A DNA stretch of 64,000 nucleotides from Candidatus Metalachnospira gallinarum. Its GTDB lineage: Bacteria; Bacillota; Clostridia; Lachnospirales; Anaerotignaceae. The notes under the pieces are model-generated. The model was not told the DNA's origin. It worked only from the letters and a program-made list of their open reading frames with translations, and did no database searches. The position numbers and the translations under genes are program-made. Positions 25,576-34,694 of the stretch are shown here, piece after piece. The stretch is from the NCBI GenBank assembly GCA_904378045.1, contig CAJFHC010000008.1, positions 19,338 to 83,337 on the forward strand. Reading direction: 5' to 3'. Within the stretch, counting starts at the first letter, position 1. Each line of letters starts with the position of its first letter.

Positions 25576-27798
25576 TTATGAATTAACTCTTTCTATATCC
25601 TCCACGCCTTTGACATTCTTAAGATGGGTGCATACCTTCTCAAGCTGCTCCTTGCTCGTTATCTCAAGCACGATATTGACAATGGAGAGCATATCCTTCG
25701 TCGTTCTGGCGTTGAAAGATTTTACCGGGAGGTTCTCTTCGGCCAAAACCTTGCTAAGATCAAGTATCATATTATTTCTGTCCACGCAGAGGAGTCTGAT
25801 CTCGGCCTGGAACGAAAGGGATGGAGCCGTTCCGTCCTTTCTTGTGATCTCCCACTCGGCGTCAATGAGCCTGTGTCTGTCCTCCTCCGGCAGATTTATT
25901 ATATTTGAGCAGTCCGTCCTGTGGATGGAAACGCCCCTGCCTCTTGTTACGAATCCGATTATCTCGTCTCCGGGAACGGGGTTGCAGCATCTTGAAAATC
26001 TTACGCTTACGTCTCCTATTCCCTTTACAACGACTCCGCTGTCACTCTTTTTGGAGGATTTCGCGTTGGCCTTTTCCTCCATCTTTTTGAGCACGTCCTC
26101 GGCGCTCTGATTCTTTTTCTGTTCCTTCTTGTATTCCTCAATAAAACGGTTTATGACCTGGCCTTCCTTTACTCCGCCATGTCCAACGGCAGCGCATAGG
26201 GCGTCCCAGTCTTTAAATCCGAATTTGTTTACTACTATCTCTACCCATTCAGGCTTGGCAAGATCGGAGAAAGAATAATTCTTCTTCTTGGCGTCGGCTA
26301 TTATAAGCTCCTTGCCTCTAACAATGTTTTCTTCCTTGAACTCCTTTTTGAACCACTGGTTGATTTTTGTTCTCGCCGTGGAGCTCTTTACAAGGGAAAG
26401 CCAGTCTCTGCTGGGGCCCCTTGAGTTCTGGGAAGTCAGTATCTCTACGATGTCACCGTTTTGTATCTTGTAATCGAATGTAACGATCTTGTTGTTTACC
26501 CTCGCTCCGACCATCTTGTTTCCTACGGCCGAATGTATGGCGTAGGCGAAGTCAATGGGCGTAGAGCCGTTGGGAAGGGGTATTACCTTGCCCTGCGGGG
26601 TAAAGGCGTATACCGAGTCGTTGAATATGTTAAGGTCCAGCTTGAGGGCGGCCATAAATTCCTTGTTATCCGACAGATCCCTCTGCCACTCAAGTATCTG
26701 TCTCAGCCACGCCATCTTTTCGGCTTCTTTGTCCTTAGACGTATCCCCGGCTTTTCCCTCTTTATATTTCCAATGTGCCGCTATACCATATTCGCTTGTA
26801 CGGTGCATCTCCCATGTTCTTATCTGTACCTCGAAAGGTTCTCCCGTAGGGCCGATAAGAGTATTATGGAGAGACTGATACATATTGGGCTTAGGCATGG
26901 CTATATAGTCCTTGAAACGTCCCGGAACGGGCTTATACATATCATGGACTATTCCCAGACAGGCGTAGCAGTCCCTTACGGTATCAACGATTATCCTGAC
27001 AGCGAAAAGGTCGTATATCTGATCAAGTGTTTTGTTCTGATTGACCATCTTTTTATAAATACTGAAAAAGTGCTTGCTTCTTCCGTAAACGGTACCTTTG
27101 ATGCCAGACTCGTCAATTTTGGCTTTGATCTCCTCAACGATCTGGTTTACATACCTTTCCCTCTCGGATTTCTTTTTCTCTATCTTATGCTTAAGGTCAT
27201 AATACGCGTCGGGATTAAGATATTTAAAGCAGAGATCTTCCATCTCCGTGCGTATTTTCGATATACCGAGCCTGTGAGCCAAAGGAGCGTATATGTCCAA
27301 TGTCTCCTGAGCCTTCTCCCTCTGCTTTTCCTCGGTCATATAGTTGAGGGTGCGCATATTATGGAGCCTGTCGGCAAGCTTGATAAGTATTACCCTTATG
27401 TCCTTGGCCATGGCCAGAAACATTTTCCTGTAGTTTTCTGCCTGTATTTCTTCCTTTGTCGTATAGGAAAGTTTTCCCAGCTTTGTAACACCGTCAACAA
27501 GAACCGCCACTTCCTCGCCGAAAAGATTTTTTATGTCGTCATAGGTATACGGCGTATCCTCTATTGTGTCGTGGAGTATTCCTGCGACTATGGTCTCCAT
27601 GTCCAGCTCCAGCTCCGCCAGTATTATTGCCACCTTGAGCGGGTGGATTATATACGGCTCTCCGGATTTTCTCTTCTGATCCTTATGAGCCTCCTTGGCA
27701 AGATCATATGCTTTCTTAAGCATGGAAAAGTTATCCGTAGGATGATATTGTTTAATTTTTTCTACTAACTGTTCATATAATTCATCTGGTGTTTCCAC
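25576..27798 (-). CDS. relA: Bifunctional (p)ppGpp synthetase/hydrolase Rel
   Basis: About 740 residues. Domain order: HD hydrolase (IIHPLKVA and LHDTIEDT), synthetase (RSKHFFSIYKKM, DLFAVRIIV, YQSLHNT, EVQIRTW), TGS (YAFTPQGKVIPLP), helical/zinc region (CNPVPGDEI) and a C-terminal ACT domain. Hydrolase and synthetase motifs both look intact. It sets alarmone levels under amino-acid starvation. I prefer the GTG at 27798, which has GGGGGAG about nine bases upstream; the ATG at 27861 adds 21 residues with no ribosome site. First gene before dtd. Confidence 0.95.
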   Translation of the reverse strand: METPDELYEQLVEKIKQYHPTDNFSMLKKAYDLAKEAHKDQKRKSGEPYIIHPLKVAIILAELELDMETIVAGILHDTIEDTPYTYDDIKNLFGEEVAVLVDGVTKLGKLSYTTKEEIQAENYRKMFLAMAKDIRVILIKLADRLHNMRTLNYMTEEKQREKAQETLDIYAPLAHRLGISKIRTEMEDLCFKYLNPDAYYDLKHKIEKKKSERERYVNQIVEEIKAKIDESGIKGTVYGRSKHFFSIYKKMVNQNKTLDQIYDLFAVRIIVDTVRDCYACLGIVHDMYKPVPGRFKDYIAMPKPNMYQSLHNTLIGPTGEPFEVQIRTWEMHRTSEYGIAAHWKYKEGKAGDTSKDKEAEKMAWLRQILEWQRDLSDNKEFMAALKLDLNIFNDSVYAFTPQGKVIPLPNGSTPIDFAYAIHSAVGNKMVGARVNNKIVTFDYKIQNGDIVEILTSQNSRGPSRDWLSLVKSSTARTKINQWFKKEFKEENIVRGKELIIADAKKKNYSFSDLAKPEWVEIVVNKFGFKDWDALCAAVGHGGVKEGQVINRFIEEYKKEQKKNQSAEDVLKKMEEKANAKSSKKSDSGVVVKGIGDVSVRFSRCCNPVPGDEIIGFVTRGRGVSIHRTDCSNIINLPEEDRHRLIDAEWEITRKDGTAPSLSFQAEIRLLCVDRNNMILDLSKVLAEENLPVKSFNARTTKDMLSIVNIVLEITSKEQLEKVCTHLKNVKGVEDIERVNS

Positions 27799-28005
27799 AG
27801 GCGTCAACTCCCCCACTGGCGGCAGTTTGTTATCTATGTAAAAAAAAGAACACTGCTCCATATTAAATATGTTTAAGATGTATTATATATTTTTTTTGAT
27901 TTTTTTCAAGTATACTGCTGAAATTATTGACATTTTTTGTTTAGAAAAATCATTTTTTATCCTTTCCGGCGCAAATTTTTTATAATTTCTTTAAAAGTCT
28001 TTTTG

Positions 28006-28014
28006 TGTTATAAT
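28006..28014 (+). promoter_or_regulatory. Extended -10 promoter of the PP-loop gene
   Basis: TGT-TATAAT at 28006-28014, 55 nt upstream of the chosen ATG, weak -35. The rest of the divergent gap 27862-28005 is very AT-rich. Confidence 0.45.
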
Positions 28015-28068
28015 TTATATCAGTAATTATATCCTATGAAATACATCGTTAAACGGAGAATAAAATCT

Positions 28069-28788
28069 ATGAAGATCCAGAAACTCCTCAGCTACACAAG
28101 ACAGGCGGTAAATGACTATAATATGATATCGGCTGGCGACAGAATCGCCGTCGGCGTTTCCGGAGGAAAAGACAGTATATGCCTTCTGACGGCGCTGGCG
28201 CAGATGAGACGCTTTTTCCCCCTGCCTTTTGAGGTAGAGGCAATAACCGTCTGTCTCGGCTTTGAGGGGGCTGATTACAGCGGTATAGCCCAATACTGCC
28301 GGGAGCTTGGCGTAAGATATACCGTTGTTGAAACGTCCATCGGCGAGATAGTGTTTGAACGCAAAAAGGAGGACAATCCCTGCTCTCTCTGCGCTAAAAT
28401 GCGAAAAGGCGCCCTTAACTCCGCCGCCGAGGAGCTTGGCTGCAATAAGATCGCCCTCGGCCACAACAAGGACGACGTAATAGAAACATTTTTGATGTCG
28501 CTCATTTACGAAGGCAGGATAAACTGCTTCTCGCCCGTCAGCTTTCTTGAGCGCAAAAAGCTCTACTCCATACGTCCGCTTATATATGTTTCCGAATATG
28601 AGACCGAAAGCCTTGTAAAAAGCCTTGGGGTCGCTCCCGTAAAAAATCCCTGCCCGGCCGACGGAAACACTAAGCGTCAGGAAATAAAAGAGCTTATAAA
28701 AAGTCTTTCAAAGACCTACCCAACCATTAGGGAAAATATATTCGGCGCTGTCTCAAGGGGACTTGACGACTGGAAAAGAGGTAATTGA
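28069..28788 (+). CDS. ttcA: PP-loop tRNA thiolation ATPase, TtcA family
   Basis: 239 residues from the ATG at 28069 (GGAG ten bases upstream; an 11-codon longer form has no ribosome site). The PP-loop is GVSGGKDS near residue 31, followed by the family Cys-x-x-Cys in NPCSLCAKMRKGAL near 110 and a third Cys in VKNPCPADGN near 197, which together bind an Fe-S cluster in this family. GHNKDDVIET near 137 is also typical. It likely makes 2-thiocytidine in tRNA, or a related thiolation. It overlaps nothing but is followed by the recombinase gene at 1 bp. Confidence 0.88.
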   Translation: MKIQKLLSYTRQAVNDYNMISAGDRIAVGVSGGKDSICLLTALAQMRRFFPLPFEVEAITVCLGFEGADYSGIAQYCRELGVRYTVVETSIGEIVFERKKEDNPCSLCAKMRKGALNSAAEELGCNKIALGHNKDDVIETFLMSLIYEGRINCFSPVSFLERKKLYSIRPLIYVSEYETESLVKSLGVAPVKNPCPADGNTKRQEIKELIKSLSKTYPTIRENIFGAVSRGLDDWKRGN

Positions 28789-28789
28789 T

Positions 28790-29866
28790 ATGGAAAACAA
28801 TATGAGCTATGCCGATGAGGAAAAAATTAAAAATACGGCTCATCTGAAGGGGCTGCTGGAGCAGCTTCCTCCCTTCTGTTATACCTATTTCAGGGGCATT
28901 GCCCAGACAACGTCCGTGAAAACAAGGATGGGCTATGCCTATGACCTGAAAATATTTTTCGGTTTTCTATGTGAAAGGCACAAACATTTCAAAGGCATAA
29001 AATTTGAGGACATCCGCCCGGAGGATCTGGACTATGTCAAATCAACGGACATTGAGGAATTTCTGGATTATGTATCCATATATGTTCCATATGACGATGA
29101 AAGCGGCAAAAACAAAGGGCCTAAGATACTTAACAACGAGTGCGCCAAGTCAAGAAAACTGGCCGCCGTCAGAGGAATGTATAAATATTATCTGCGAAAG
29201 GGTCTTATAACAAAGGATCCCGCCGCACTTGTGGAAGCGCCGAAAATCCACGACAAAAACATAATCCGGCTTGAGGCCAACGAGGTGGCCAATCTCCTTG
29301 ACGAGGTGGAAAACGGCGATAATCTTACGGACAGACAGCAGAAATTCCATGAAAAAACAAAAATAAGGGATCTCGCCATCATATCGACCCTTGTCGGCAC
29401 AGGAATACGAGTGTCCGAATGTGTGGGGCTCAATGTGGACGACATAGATTTTGACAGTTACTCATTTATGATAACAAGGAAGGGCGGCAAGCAGGCACAG
29501 ATATATTTCGGCGATGAGGTGGCTGAAGCCCTCGCGGACTATATAGGCTACAGAAAGGAGCATCCCCCTGCCGACGAGAACGACAAAGCGCTTTTTCTGT
29601 CCAACAGGGGCAAACGCATATCCGTAAGGCAGGTTGAGCTTATGGTCAAAAAATACGCCCAAACGGCCGTAAAACTCAAAAAAATAACGCCCCATAAACT
29701 CAGGAGCACCTTCGGCACAAATCTCTATCTTGAGACAGGAGACATATATCTGGTGGCGGATGTTCTCGGCCACGCCGACGTCAATACCACAAGAAAGCAT
29801 TATACGGCAACTGAAATAGAGCTCAAGCGAAAGGCCGCAAGAAAGATCAATCTCAGAAAGGACTGA
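28790..29866 (+). CDS. Tyrosine recombinase, XerC/XerD-like
   Basis: 358 residues from the ATG at 28790 (GAGGT seven bases upstream). An N-terminal SAM-like DNA-binding domain (about 20-150) precedes the catalytic domain with all six residues: Arg in GTGIRVSE, Lys in ITRKGGK, His-x-x-Arg in TPHKLRSTFG, His in LGHADVNTT and the nucleophile Tyr in RKHYT. It resembles chromosomal Xer proteins more than phage integrases. It lies between housekeeping genes with no phage neighbours or visible att site, so chromosome dimer resolution or a domesticated role is most likely. Confidence 0.88.
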   Translation: MENNMSYADEEKIKNTAHLKGLLEQLPPFCYTYFRGIAQTTSVKTRMGYAYDLKIFFGFLCERHKHFKGIKFEDIRPEDLDYVKSTDIEEFLDYVSIYVPYDDESGKNKGPKILNNECAKSRKLAAVRGMYKYYLRKGLITKDPAALVEAPKIHDKNIIRLEANEVANLLDEVENGDNLTDRQQKFHEKTKIRDLAIISTLVGTGIRVSECVGLNVDDIDFDSYSFMITRKGGKQAQIYFGDEVAEALADYIGYRKEHPPADENDKALFLSNRGKRISVRQVELMVKKYAQTAVKLKKITPHKLRSTFGTNLYLETGDIYLVADVLGHADVNTTRKHYTATEIELKRKAARKINLRKD

Positions 29867-29870
29867 TACC

Positions 29871-30494
29871 ATGCCCGATATTAATTCCGATTATATATCT
29901 CAAAAACTCAAAGCCCACACTCCGGCTCCGGAAGGCGTATTCCGCCACAGCGCCGTGCTTATACCAATATTTGAAACTGAGAGAGGCTATGAGCTTTTGT
30001 TTTGCAAGCGTTCTATGACATTAAGGCGCCAGCCCGGCGACGTTTGTTTCCCCGGCGGAGGACGCGACGGAGACGAAACAAATCTTGAGACCGCCCTCAG
30101 AGAAACTTGGGAGGAAACGGGAATACCCGCGGAAAACATTGAGATACTCGGTCAGACAGACTATGTGATAACATCCTACGGCGCGGTCATAACGCCTTTT
30201 GTCGGCCTTATAAAAAACACCTCTCCCGACCGTCTGAGGATAAATCCCGACGAGGTTGAGGAGACATTTCTCGTGCCGCTTAGTTTCTTTTTGAACCGTG
30301 AGCCCGAGACCCATTATGTTTATATAAACATCGAGGTCCCTGACGACTTCCCCTTCGAGCATATCGTCGGAGGCAGAAATTACGGCTGGAGCAAGGGCAG
30401 ACAGCCCGAGTTGTTTTACTTCTACCGCCATCAGGTAATCTGGGGCTTTACGGCAAGGGTCGTGAAAAATTTATGTTCCATACTTAAGCAGTGA
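29871..30494 (+). CDS. NUDIX hydrolase, CoA pyrophosphatase-like
   Basis: 207 residues. The Nudix box is complete (GGGRDGDE ... RETWEETGI, near 56-80), preceded by LRRQPGDVCFPGG, a motif of the NudL/PCD1-type CoA diphosphatases. It would cleave CoA to 3',5'-ADP and 4'-phosphopantetheine. It follows the recombinase by 4 bp and ends in a strong terminator, so ttcA, recombinase and NUDIX form one operon. Confidence 0.9.
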   Translation: MPDINSDYISQKLKAHTPAPEGVFRHSAVLIPIFETERGYELLFCKRSMTLRRQPGDVCFPGGGRDGDETNLETALRETWEETGIPAENIEILGQTDYVITSYGAVITPFVGLIKNTSPDRLRINPDEVEETFLVPLSFFLNREPETHYVYINIEVPDDFPFEHIVGGRNYGWSKGRQPELFYFYRHQVIWGFTARVVKNLCSILKQ

Positions 30495-30497
30495 CAC

Positions 30498-30520
30498 ATC
30501 CCCTCCTATTCGGAGGGGAT
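30498..30520 (+). terminator. Terminator of the ttcA-recombinase-NUDIX operon
   Basis: ATCCCCTCC / GGAGGGGAT stem, 5-nt loop, followed by TTTTCTC. Confidence 0.8.
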
Positions 30521-30554
30521 TTTCTCAAAATATAGGAAAGCAATAGGAAAAATA

Positions 30555-30583
30555 TTGTTCCTTTCCATTATATATTGTATAAT
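30555..30583 (+). promoter_or_regulatory. Promoter of the lipoprotein gene
   Basis: TTGTTC (30555-30560), 17 nt, TATAAT (30578-30583). It gives a leader of about 115 nt before the ATG; I see no stable structure in it. Confidence 0.5.
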
Positions 30584-30707
30584 ATAGTAAAAGTATTCTA
30601 TTATATCAAAATTTTTGAAATAAAATATCGTTATTGTTACCCTGAATCCGAAGATCTGCGGTTCGCTGTGTATAACAGTATGCAGCTATTAAGGAGGAGT
30701 GCGATGT

Positions 30708-31571
30708 ATGAAAAAAATTCTATTTCTTCTTATACTACTGACAGCGGTAAATTTATCATCCTGTTCAGGCAAACCGAACAGTAATAGCGACCTTGTCCCG
30801 AATGTTGAAGACGTTGAGATTGGTTCATTCACCGAATATGATCTGATAAAAGAGCTTCAGACGATGGATAACGATAGGCTTTCGGAACTTGGCTATACGG
30901 ATAATGAAATCAGCGAAATATACTCCATTGATTTTAAAAAAATCGTTGAGGCTGCAAAAGAAAAACGATATGAAACCTTAAAAAACAGCGGATATACGGA
31001 TGAGGACATTAAAGTCATTTACGGTGATGACATTGACGCGGCAGCCAGGATCTTATCGGCAGAGTTGATTTGTCGTTGTGAAATAACCGGCCTCAGCTAC
31101 AGTCCCCTGATGGACAGGACATACGCTGACGTTGAATTTGCGTGGAAATGGAACAAGTGCCCTATGATCACATTTACCGACATTATAGGCGTCTATGTTT
31201 CAAACCGGATGTATATAGATAAATCAAAAGTTTTTGTAAGATATTATGAGGATGGCGACTGGGACTCATACTCTCAGACCAAAACATATTGTTTTGAGCC
31301 TGCCGGCGTTACAAGCCTTGCGGAATGCTCATTTGATATTAATCTATTCAAGTTCCCAAGCGTTCAAAAATCGGAGGTCGCTCTGGAAGGCAAGGCGTTA
31401 TGCCGCTGGAAACTTGATGAAAAATTACAGGACATTTATGTCGTAGCCAAATACGGTCACTCCGTAATTCCATGTTCCCCGGATTTGGCGGTGTCTGACG
31501 GTAATTTAGTATTTGCTCCATATATCGGTGTGTCGGAGGCAGGAATGGATTTAGATTACATAAAAAAATAA
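30708..31571 (+). CDS. Predicted lipoprotein of unknown function
   Basis: 287 residues. The N-terminal signal MKKILFLLILLTAVNLSSC ends in a lipobox with Cys at 19. Residues 40-110 contain two related segments, LGYTDNEISEIY and SGYTDEDIKVIYG, each followed by a basic helix, so a small duplicated module. The rest is beta-rich with no recognised motif. The ATG at 30708 is preferred: AAGGAGG is ten bases upstream; a GTG at 30699 is too close to it. It heads the secreted-protein island but is transcribed opposite to the other genes. Confidence 0.75.
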   Translation: MKKILFLLILLTAVNLSSCSGKPNSNSDLVPNVEDVEIGSFTEYDLIKELQTMDNDRLSELGYTDNEISEIYSIDFKKIVEAAKEKRYETLKNSGYTDEDIKVIYGDDIDAAARILSAELICRCEITGLSYSPLMDRTYADVEFAWKWNKCPMITFTDIIGVYVSNRMYIDKSKVFVRYYEDGDWDSYSQTKTYCFEPAGVTSLAECSFDINLFKFPSVQKSEVALEGKALCRWKLDEKLQDIYVVAKYGHSVIPCSPDLAVSDGNLVFAPYIGVSEAGMDLDYIKK

Positions 31572-31597
31572 ATTCTATTTTCACATTTTAAATTAGC

Positions 31598-31648
31598 AAA
31601 ACCGAGGTCAAGCATCCACAGCGGATTCCGGCCTCGGTTATTTTTTAA
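31598..31648. terminator. Bidirectional terminator between the lipoprotein and a secreted protein
   Basis: ACCGAGG / CCTCGGT stem with an internal GCC-rich loop; TTATTTTTT follows on plus and TTTTGC on minus. Confidence 0.7.
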
Positions 31649-31718
31649 TTTTTATATGAAATTCACTTTATTTTGTACGCAGATTTTTTCATACAGTTTA
31701 TTAACTTTTCAGTCTATA

Positions 31719-32678
31719 TCATTTTATAATGTATCGGTTCAGCGTCTCATAAACGATATCTCCGTTTGCGTATACGGTCGTTACGTCAAACATTTCCCTG
31801 CCGACAACCGGAACAAAATGCCGGTCAACTCTCTGGCTTATGACCTCACGGCTTGAGCCGTCAGCCTCGAGCGCCATTTTCTTGAGTTCATCCTCGGTAA
31901 TGTTTCCATCGACTACAGCTTCACCGGCGGTATTGTAAATTTCTCCGCCGATGGCCGTTATTTCCACCCGATCATTGTATACGGCCGCGAAATATCCCAA
32001 ATTCGTCTCTATTTCGTCCACCGTATATTTATAAATAACAAACCGTTCAGCATCGGAGTTATCATCCGTCTCCACTATCTTTTTAGTAAAATTATCCGCC
32101 GAAAACTCCGCGTCCATCGTTTTTATGCAGTTTTCCACATATTTATCGTCAGCGCATCCTTCCGTTTGGAAAACATCCGATTTTTCCTTTGAAATGTTCA
32201 AAATCACGTTTCCCTCGGCAAATGATACACCGATATTTTCAACGCCGTAATATTTCAGCGCTGTCTCAACGGGGATATAAAGCCTGTCGCCGATTATTAC
32301 ATTTCTTGCTTCCTGCGCTTCTCTTTTGCCGTTTACGTCGGAGAAGCTCTCGCCGGCGGCCGACGATATGGTAAATGCTTTGCCGTCCTCGTTTCGCGCG
32401 GCGGTAAACAGCTTTCTTTCGCCATCCCAGGAAATATCGGATTCGTCATAGTTTCCGCCGGCATACAAGTCTATATATCTGGCCGGTATAAGGACATTTC
32501 CGTTTTCATCGGTCACAGCTCCTTCTCCATCGTGACCCATATATATCCCGTCAACATATATGCCCGCCATACCGGGAACTATGGTCGTTCCACGCTCGGC
32601 GATATATGCCGCGTAGGCGCTGAACGGCGTAAGCGAAGCCAAAGTTAAGGCGATGGCTATAACTTTTAACCGTCTCAT
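31719..32678 (-). CDS. Secreted protein with copper-amine-oxidase-like N-terminal domains
   Basis: 319 residues. A signal peptide (about 1-23, cut after SAYA) is followed by two stretches typical of the 'copper amine oxidase N-terminal domain' found in many Clostridia surface proteins: VLIPARYIDLYAGG near 66 and RLYIPVETALKYYGVE near 131. It lacks any amine oxidase catalytic part. The C-terminal half has a PepSY-like alternating pattern but no clear motif. 12 bp after the lipoprotein gene at 33467, so co-transcribed with it. Function unknown; probably an envelope-interaction domain. Confidence 0.7.
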   Translation of the reverse strand: MRRLKVIAIALTLASLTPFSAYAAYIAERGTTIVPGMAGIYVDGIYMGHDGEGAVTDENGNVLIPARYIDLYAGGNYDESDISWDGERKLFTAARNEDGKAFTISSAAGESFSDVNGKREAQEARNVIIGDRLYIPVETALKYYGVENIGVSFAEGNVILNISKEKSDVFQTEGCADDKYVENCIKTMDAEFSADNFTKKIVETDDNSDAERFVIYKYTVDEIETNLGYFAAVYNDRVEITAIGGEIYNTAGEAVVDGNITEDELKKMALEADGSSREVISQRVDRHFVPVVGREMFDVTTVYANGDIVYETLNRYIIK

Positions 32679-32690
32679 ATCCGTCCTCCT

Positions 32691-33467
32691 TTACAGAGCA
32701 AAGGTCTGTCCCATTATCTCTACGCTGTCAATATTGTTTATATCGACCATATCGTCGAAATTGATTATCGTAACAGCTGATCCGTCGCTTTCAGCTGAAG
32801 TTGACTTGTCCGTTGTCTGCGAAACCTCGTCTCTGCCGCCGTCCTTATAGTTAAGGGCTACGCTTCCGAGATCAGCGCCATTCTCGCGGTTATATTTTAA
32901 AACTATGGAAGTCTGGCCTACAACGCACTCCGTAAGCTCTATACCGTCTATCTTCGTGCCGTCAACATTTACCGCTGCCGCCGTCTTATCGCTTCCGACA
33001 ACGCAGTTGAGCATCCAGCTTCCCTCGGCGCAGCTTACAAATTCTTCGCCCTCAAAATATCCGTAGTTCTCAAGCTCAAGCCAGTAATTGCCCGCCGGAA
33101 CACCTCCGTCAAAGCTGTACTCCAGCTTCCAAACATCGTCCTGGCCGTTGGACGAATAAAGCTCGGAACCGATAAATTCGCATCCGGCGTCCCCTCCGTC
33201 GGCGCTCAGAAGAGATACTTTCTCAAACTCCATATCCGACGCCGGTCTTTCGGGCTCGGGAAGGCTGACCTGATACATGATCACCATTTCATCATCTTCT
33301 ATGCCCGCGCCGGTTACTTTAACATTGAAATTTATCGGCACGTTTGAAACAGCCTCCTGCGTCTCCAAGTCTGTTTTTTCGGTGTCTCCGTTAGTCCCGG
33401 AGCATCCTGAAAGGCATAACGCCGCGGAAAATCCGATTATCGCCGCTGTGTTTAAAAATTTCTTCAT
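32691..33467 (-). CDS. Predicted lipoprotein of unknown function
   Basis: 258 residues from the ATG at 33467. Signal MKKFLNTAAIIGFSAALCLSGC with lipobox LSGC. The mature protein is acidic and beta-rich, with an immunoglobulin-like feel (VPINFNVKVTGAGIEDDEM, WKLEYSFDGGVPAGNYWLEL), but no named domain is recognised. AAGGAG lies 9 to 10 bases before the ATG; a GTG three codons upstream overlaps the ribosome site. It is behind two tandem promoters that share the conserved module described separately. Confidence 0.72.
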   Translation of the reverse strand: MKKFLNTAAIIGFSAALCLSGCSGTNGDTEKTDLETQEAVSNVPINFNVKVTGAGIEDDEMVIMYQVSLPEPERPASDMEFEKVSLLSADGGDAGCEFIGSELYSSNGQDDVWKLEYSFDGGVPAGNYWLELENYGYFEGEEFVSCAEGSWMLNCVVGSDKTAAAVNVDGTKIDGIELTECVVGQTSIVLKYNRENGADLGSVALNYKDGGRDEVSQTTDKSTSAESDGSAVTIINFDDMVDINNIDSVEIMGQTFAL

Positions 33468-33537
33468 AGCTAACACTCCTTGATCTGAAATATTATATGA
33501 TTTTCACGTTAAAAGTTCAGTAATATTACTTGATTTA

Positions 33538-33604
33538 ATTATCTCACAACAATATTTTGATTTCAATATTTTCCAGATAATCTTAATAATTATTTAAAAT
33601 ATTT
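33538..33604 (-). promoter_or_regulatory. Conserved promoter module A
   Basis: Minus strand TTGAAA (33561-33566), 17 nt, extended -10 TGA-GATAAT (33538-33543). Upstream, two TTAA elements at 33583-33586 and 33594-33597 are spaced 11 bp centre to centre, 16 nt from the -35. The same layout recurs in modules B and C. It drives the lipoprotein and copper-amine-oxidase-like genes. Confidence 0.7.
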
Positions 33605-33699
33605 GTCAGAATTTTAAATAATTTACACAATAATCAGCCAAAAAAAACAGCTTTCCAAAGCGGCTCCGCCGACATTCTTATACTATTTCCTTTGCCGAG

Positions 33700-33763
33700 A
33701 TTATCGCATGGAAAGACAGGAGTTTCAATATTTTTCGGATGATTTTAATAAATATTTAAAAAG
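33700..33763 (-). promoter_or_regulatory. Conserved promoter module B
   Basis: Minus strand TTGAAA (33723-33728), 17 nt, extended -10 TGC-GATAAT (33700-33705); TTAA at 33745-33748 and 33756-33759 (11 bp apart, 16 nt from the -35). It points to the same gene as module A, about 235 nt further upstream. Confidence 0.65.
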
Positions 33764-33772
33764 CTGCTTATA

Positions 33773-33806
33773 AAAATACAGCGCCCTGTTATTAAGCAGG
33801 ACGCCT
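33773..33806 (-). terminator. Terminator of the secreted protease operon
   Basis: GGCGTCCTG / CAGGGCGCT stem (one G-U pair) followed by GTATTTTT on the minus strand, 9 bp after the stop at 33815. Together with modules A and B this accounts for most of the 347-bp gap 33468-33814. Confidence 0.65.
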
Positions 33807-33814
33807 TATTACTG

Positions 33815-34681
33815 TTATTTACTTTGGATTTCTTCCTCCGGAAGCACTTCAAAAATTATTGCTTTGCCAAATGATATATCAAGTTGGTCCATACCTACTG
33901 TTACATCAATGTAATCCTTTCCTTTGTATGAAAAAGTCGAAGAGCTTGTATCATCGTAATGATGCGGCTGGGAATAATAGTTCCACGCCCGCCGTTCCGC
34001 CTCAGTCATAAGCTCCCTGCTGAATATTGGCCTGTGAATATTGAGTTCTACCGATTCTTCGTACGGCAGGTTTCCTTTATACTCCATATATTCTTCATAC
34101 ACTTCTGTTCCTTCTTTAATGGGCAGCATTTTGAGCCTTTCGCTTACGTCCGAGATATGAAGCTGCATATTTTCATCGTAATAGCTGTAATATCCGATGG
34201 CATCGGTCAAATCTTTCAGTCTTATATACAGCGTCCCTTCACAGTTAAAACCGCTTTCAAAATATTCGCTGTTTTTAAGCGCCGTAATCTCCTTATCGCC
34301 AAGATAGACCGGCGTTTTATTTTGGTTTACCGTAACGTCTCTCGCGCCGAATCTTATTACATCGGCTTTATTTTCCGTCTCCGTTCCGATTATGGAAATA
34401 ACGTTTTTCCCGCCGTCATAGATCACCGTTCTGCCAAGCATTTCCGCCACATTCCTCAGGGGAACATATATCTTTTCTTTGCTGTAGAACACATCGCAGT
34501 TTATTCTGTCCTCGCCGTACCATATAGTCAGAGGGATCATATTTACGACTGAACTCCTCTGCACTGAATACTTTTCATATTGCTCCATGGAAAGGCCATA
34601 GGTCTGTTCCTCGGCCTGCGCCGTATAGGCTGAGCCAATGAGCATAATTGATATTAACAGGGCGCATTTTAATGCCTTCAT
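33815..34681 (-). CDS. Secreted copper-amine-oxidase-domain protein
   Basis: 288 residues from the ATG at 34681 (the ATG two codons earlier touches the ribosome site). Signal peptide about 1-23 (AQA-EE). A copper amine oxidase N-terminal-like domain is clear: KIYVPLRNVAEMLGRTVIYD near 70-90 followed by KNVISIIG, then a second copy TLYIRLKDLTDAIGYY near 150. No catalytic motif. It follows the caspase-like gene by 13 bp, so it may act on or with that protein at the cell surface; this is inference from co-transcription. Confidence 0.75.
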   Translation of the reverse strand: MKALKCALLISIMLIGSAYTAQAEEQTYGLSMEQYEKYSVQRSSVVNMIPLTIWYGEDRINCDVFYSKEKIYVPLRNVAEMLGRTVIYDGGKNVISIIGTETENKADVIRFGARDVTVNQNKTPVYLGDKEITALKNSEYFESGFNCEGTLYIRLKDLTDAIGYYSYYDENMQLHISDVSERLKMLPIKEGTEVYEEYMEYKGNLPYEESVELNIHRPIFSRELMTEAERRAWNYYSQPHHYDDTSSSTFSYKGKDYIDVTVGMDQLDISFGKAIIFEVLPEEEIQSK

Positions 34682-34694
34682 TCTCATACCTTCT

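Noticed and set aside
26461..27768. Long open frame (435 codons) on the plus strand
   Set aside because: It is entirely antisense to rel, has no ribosome site and its composition mirrors the codon bias of rel.
28790..29866. Integrated element suggested by the tyrosine recombinase
   Set aside because: The neighbours are housekeeping genes in one operon; no att repeats, phage genes or composition change.
33561..33604. CodY box (AATTTTCWGAAAATT) in promoter module A
   Set aside because: The resemblance needs an insertion and does not hold in modules B and C; the phased TTAA repeat explains all three better.
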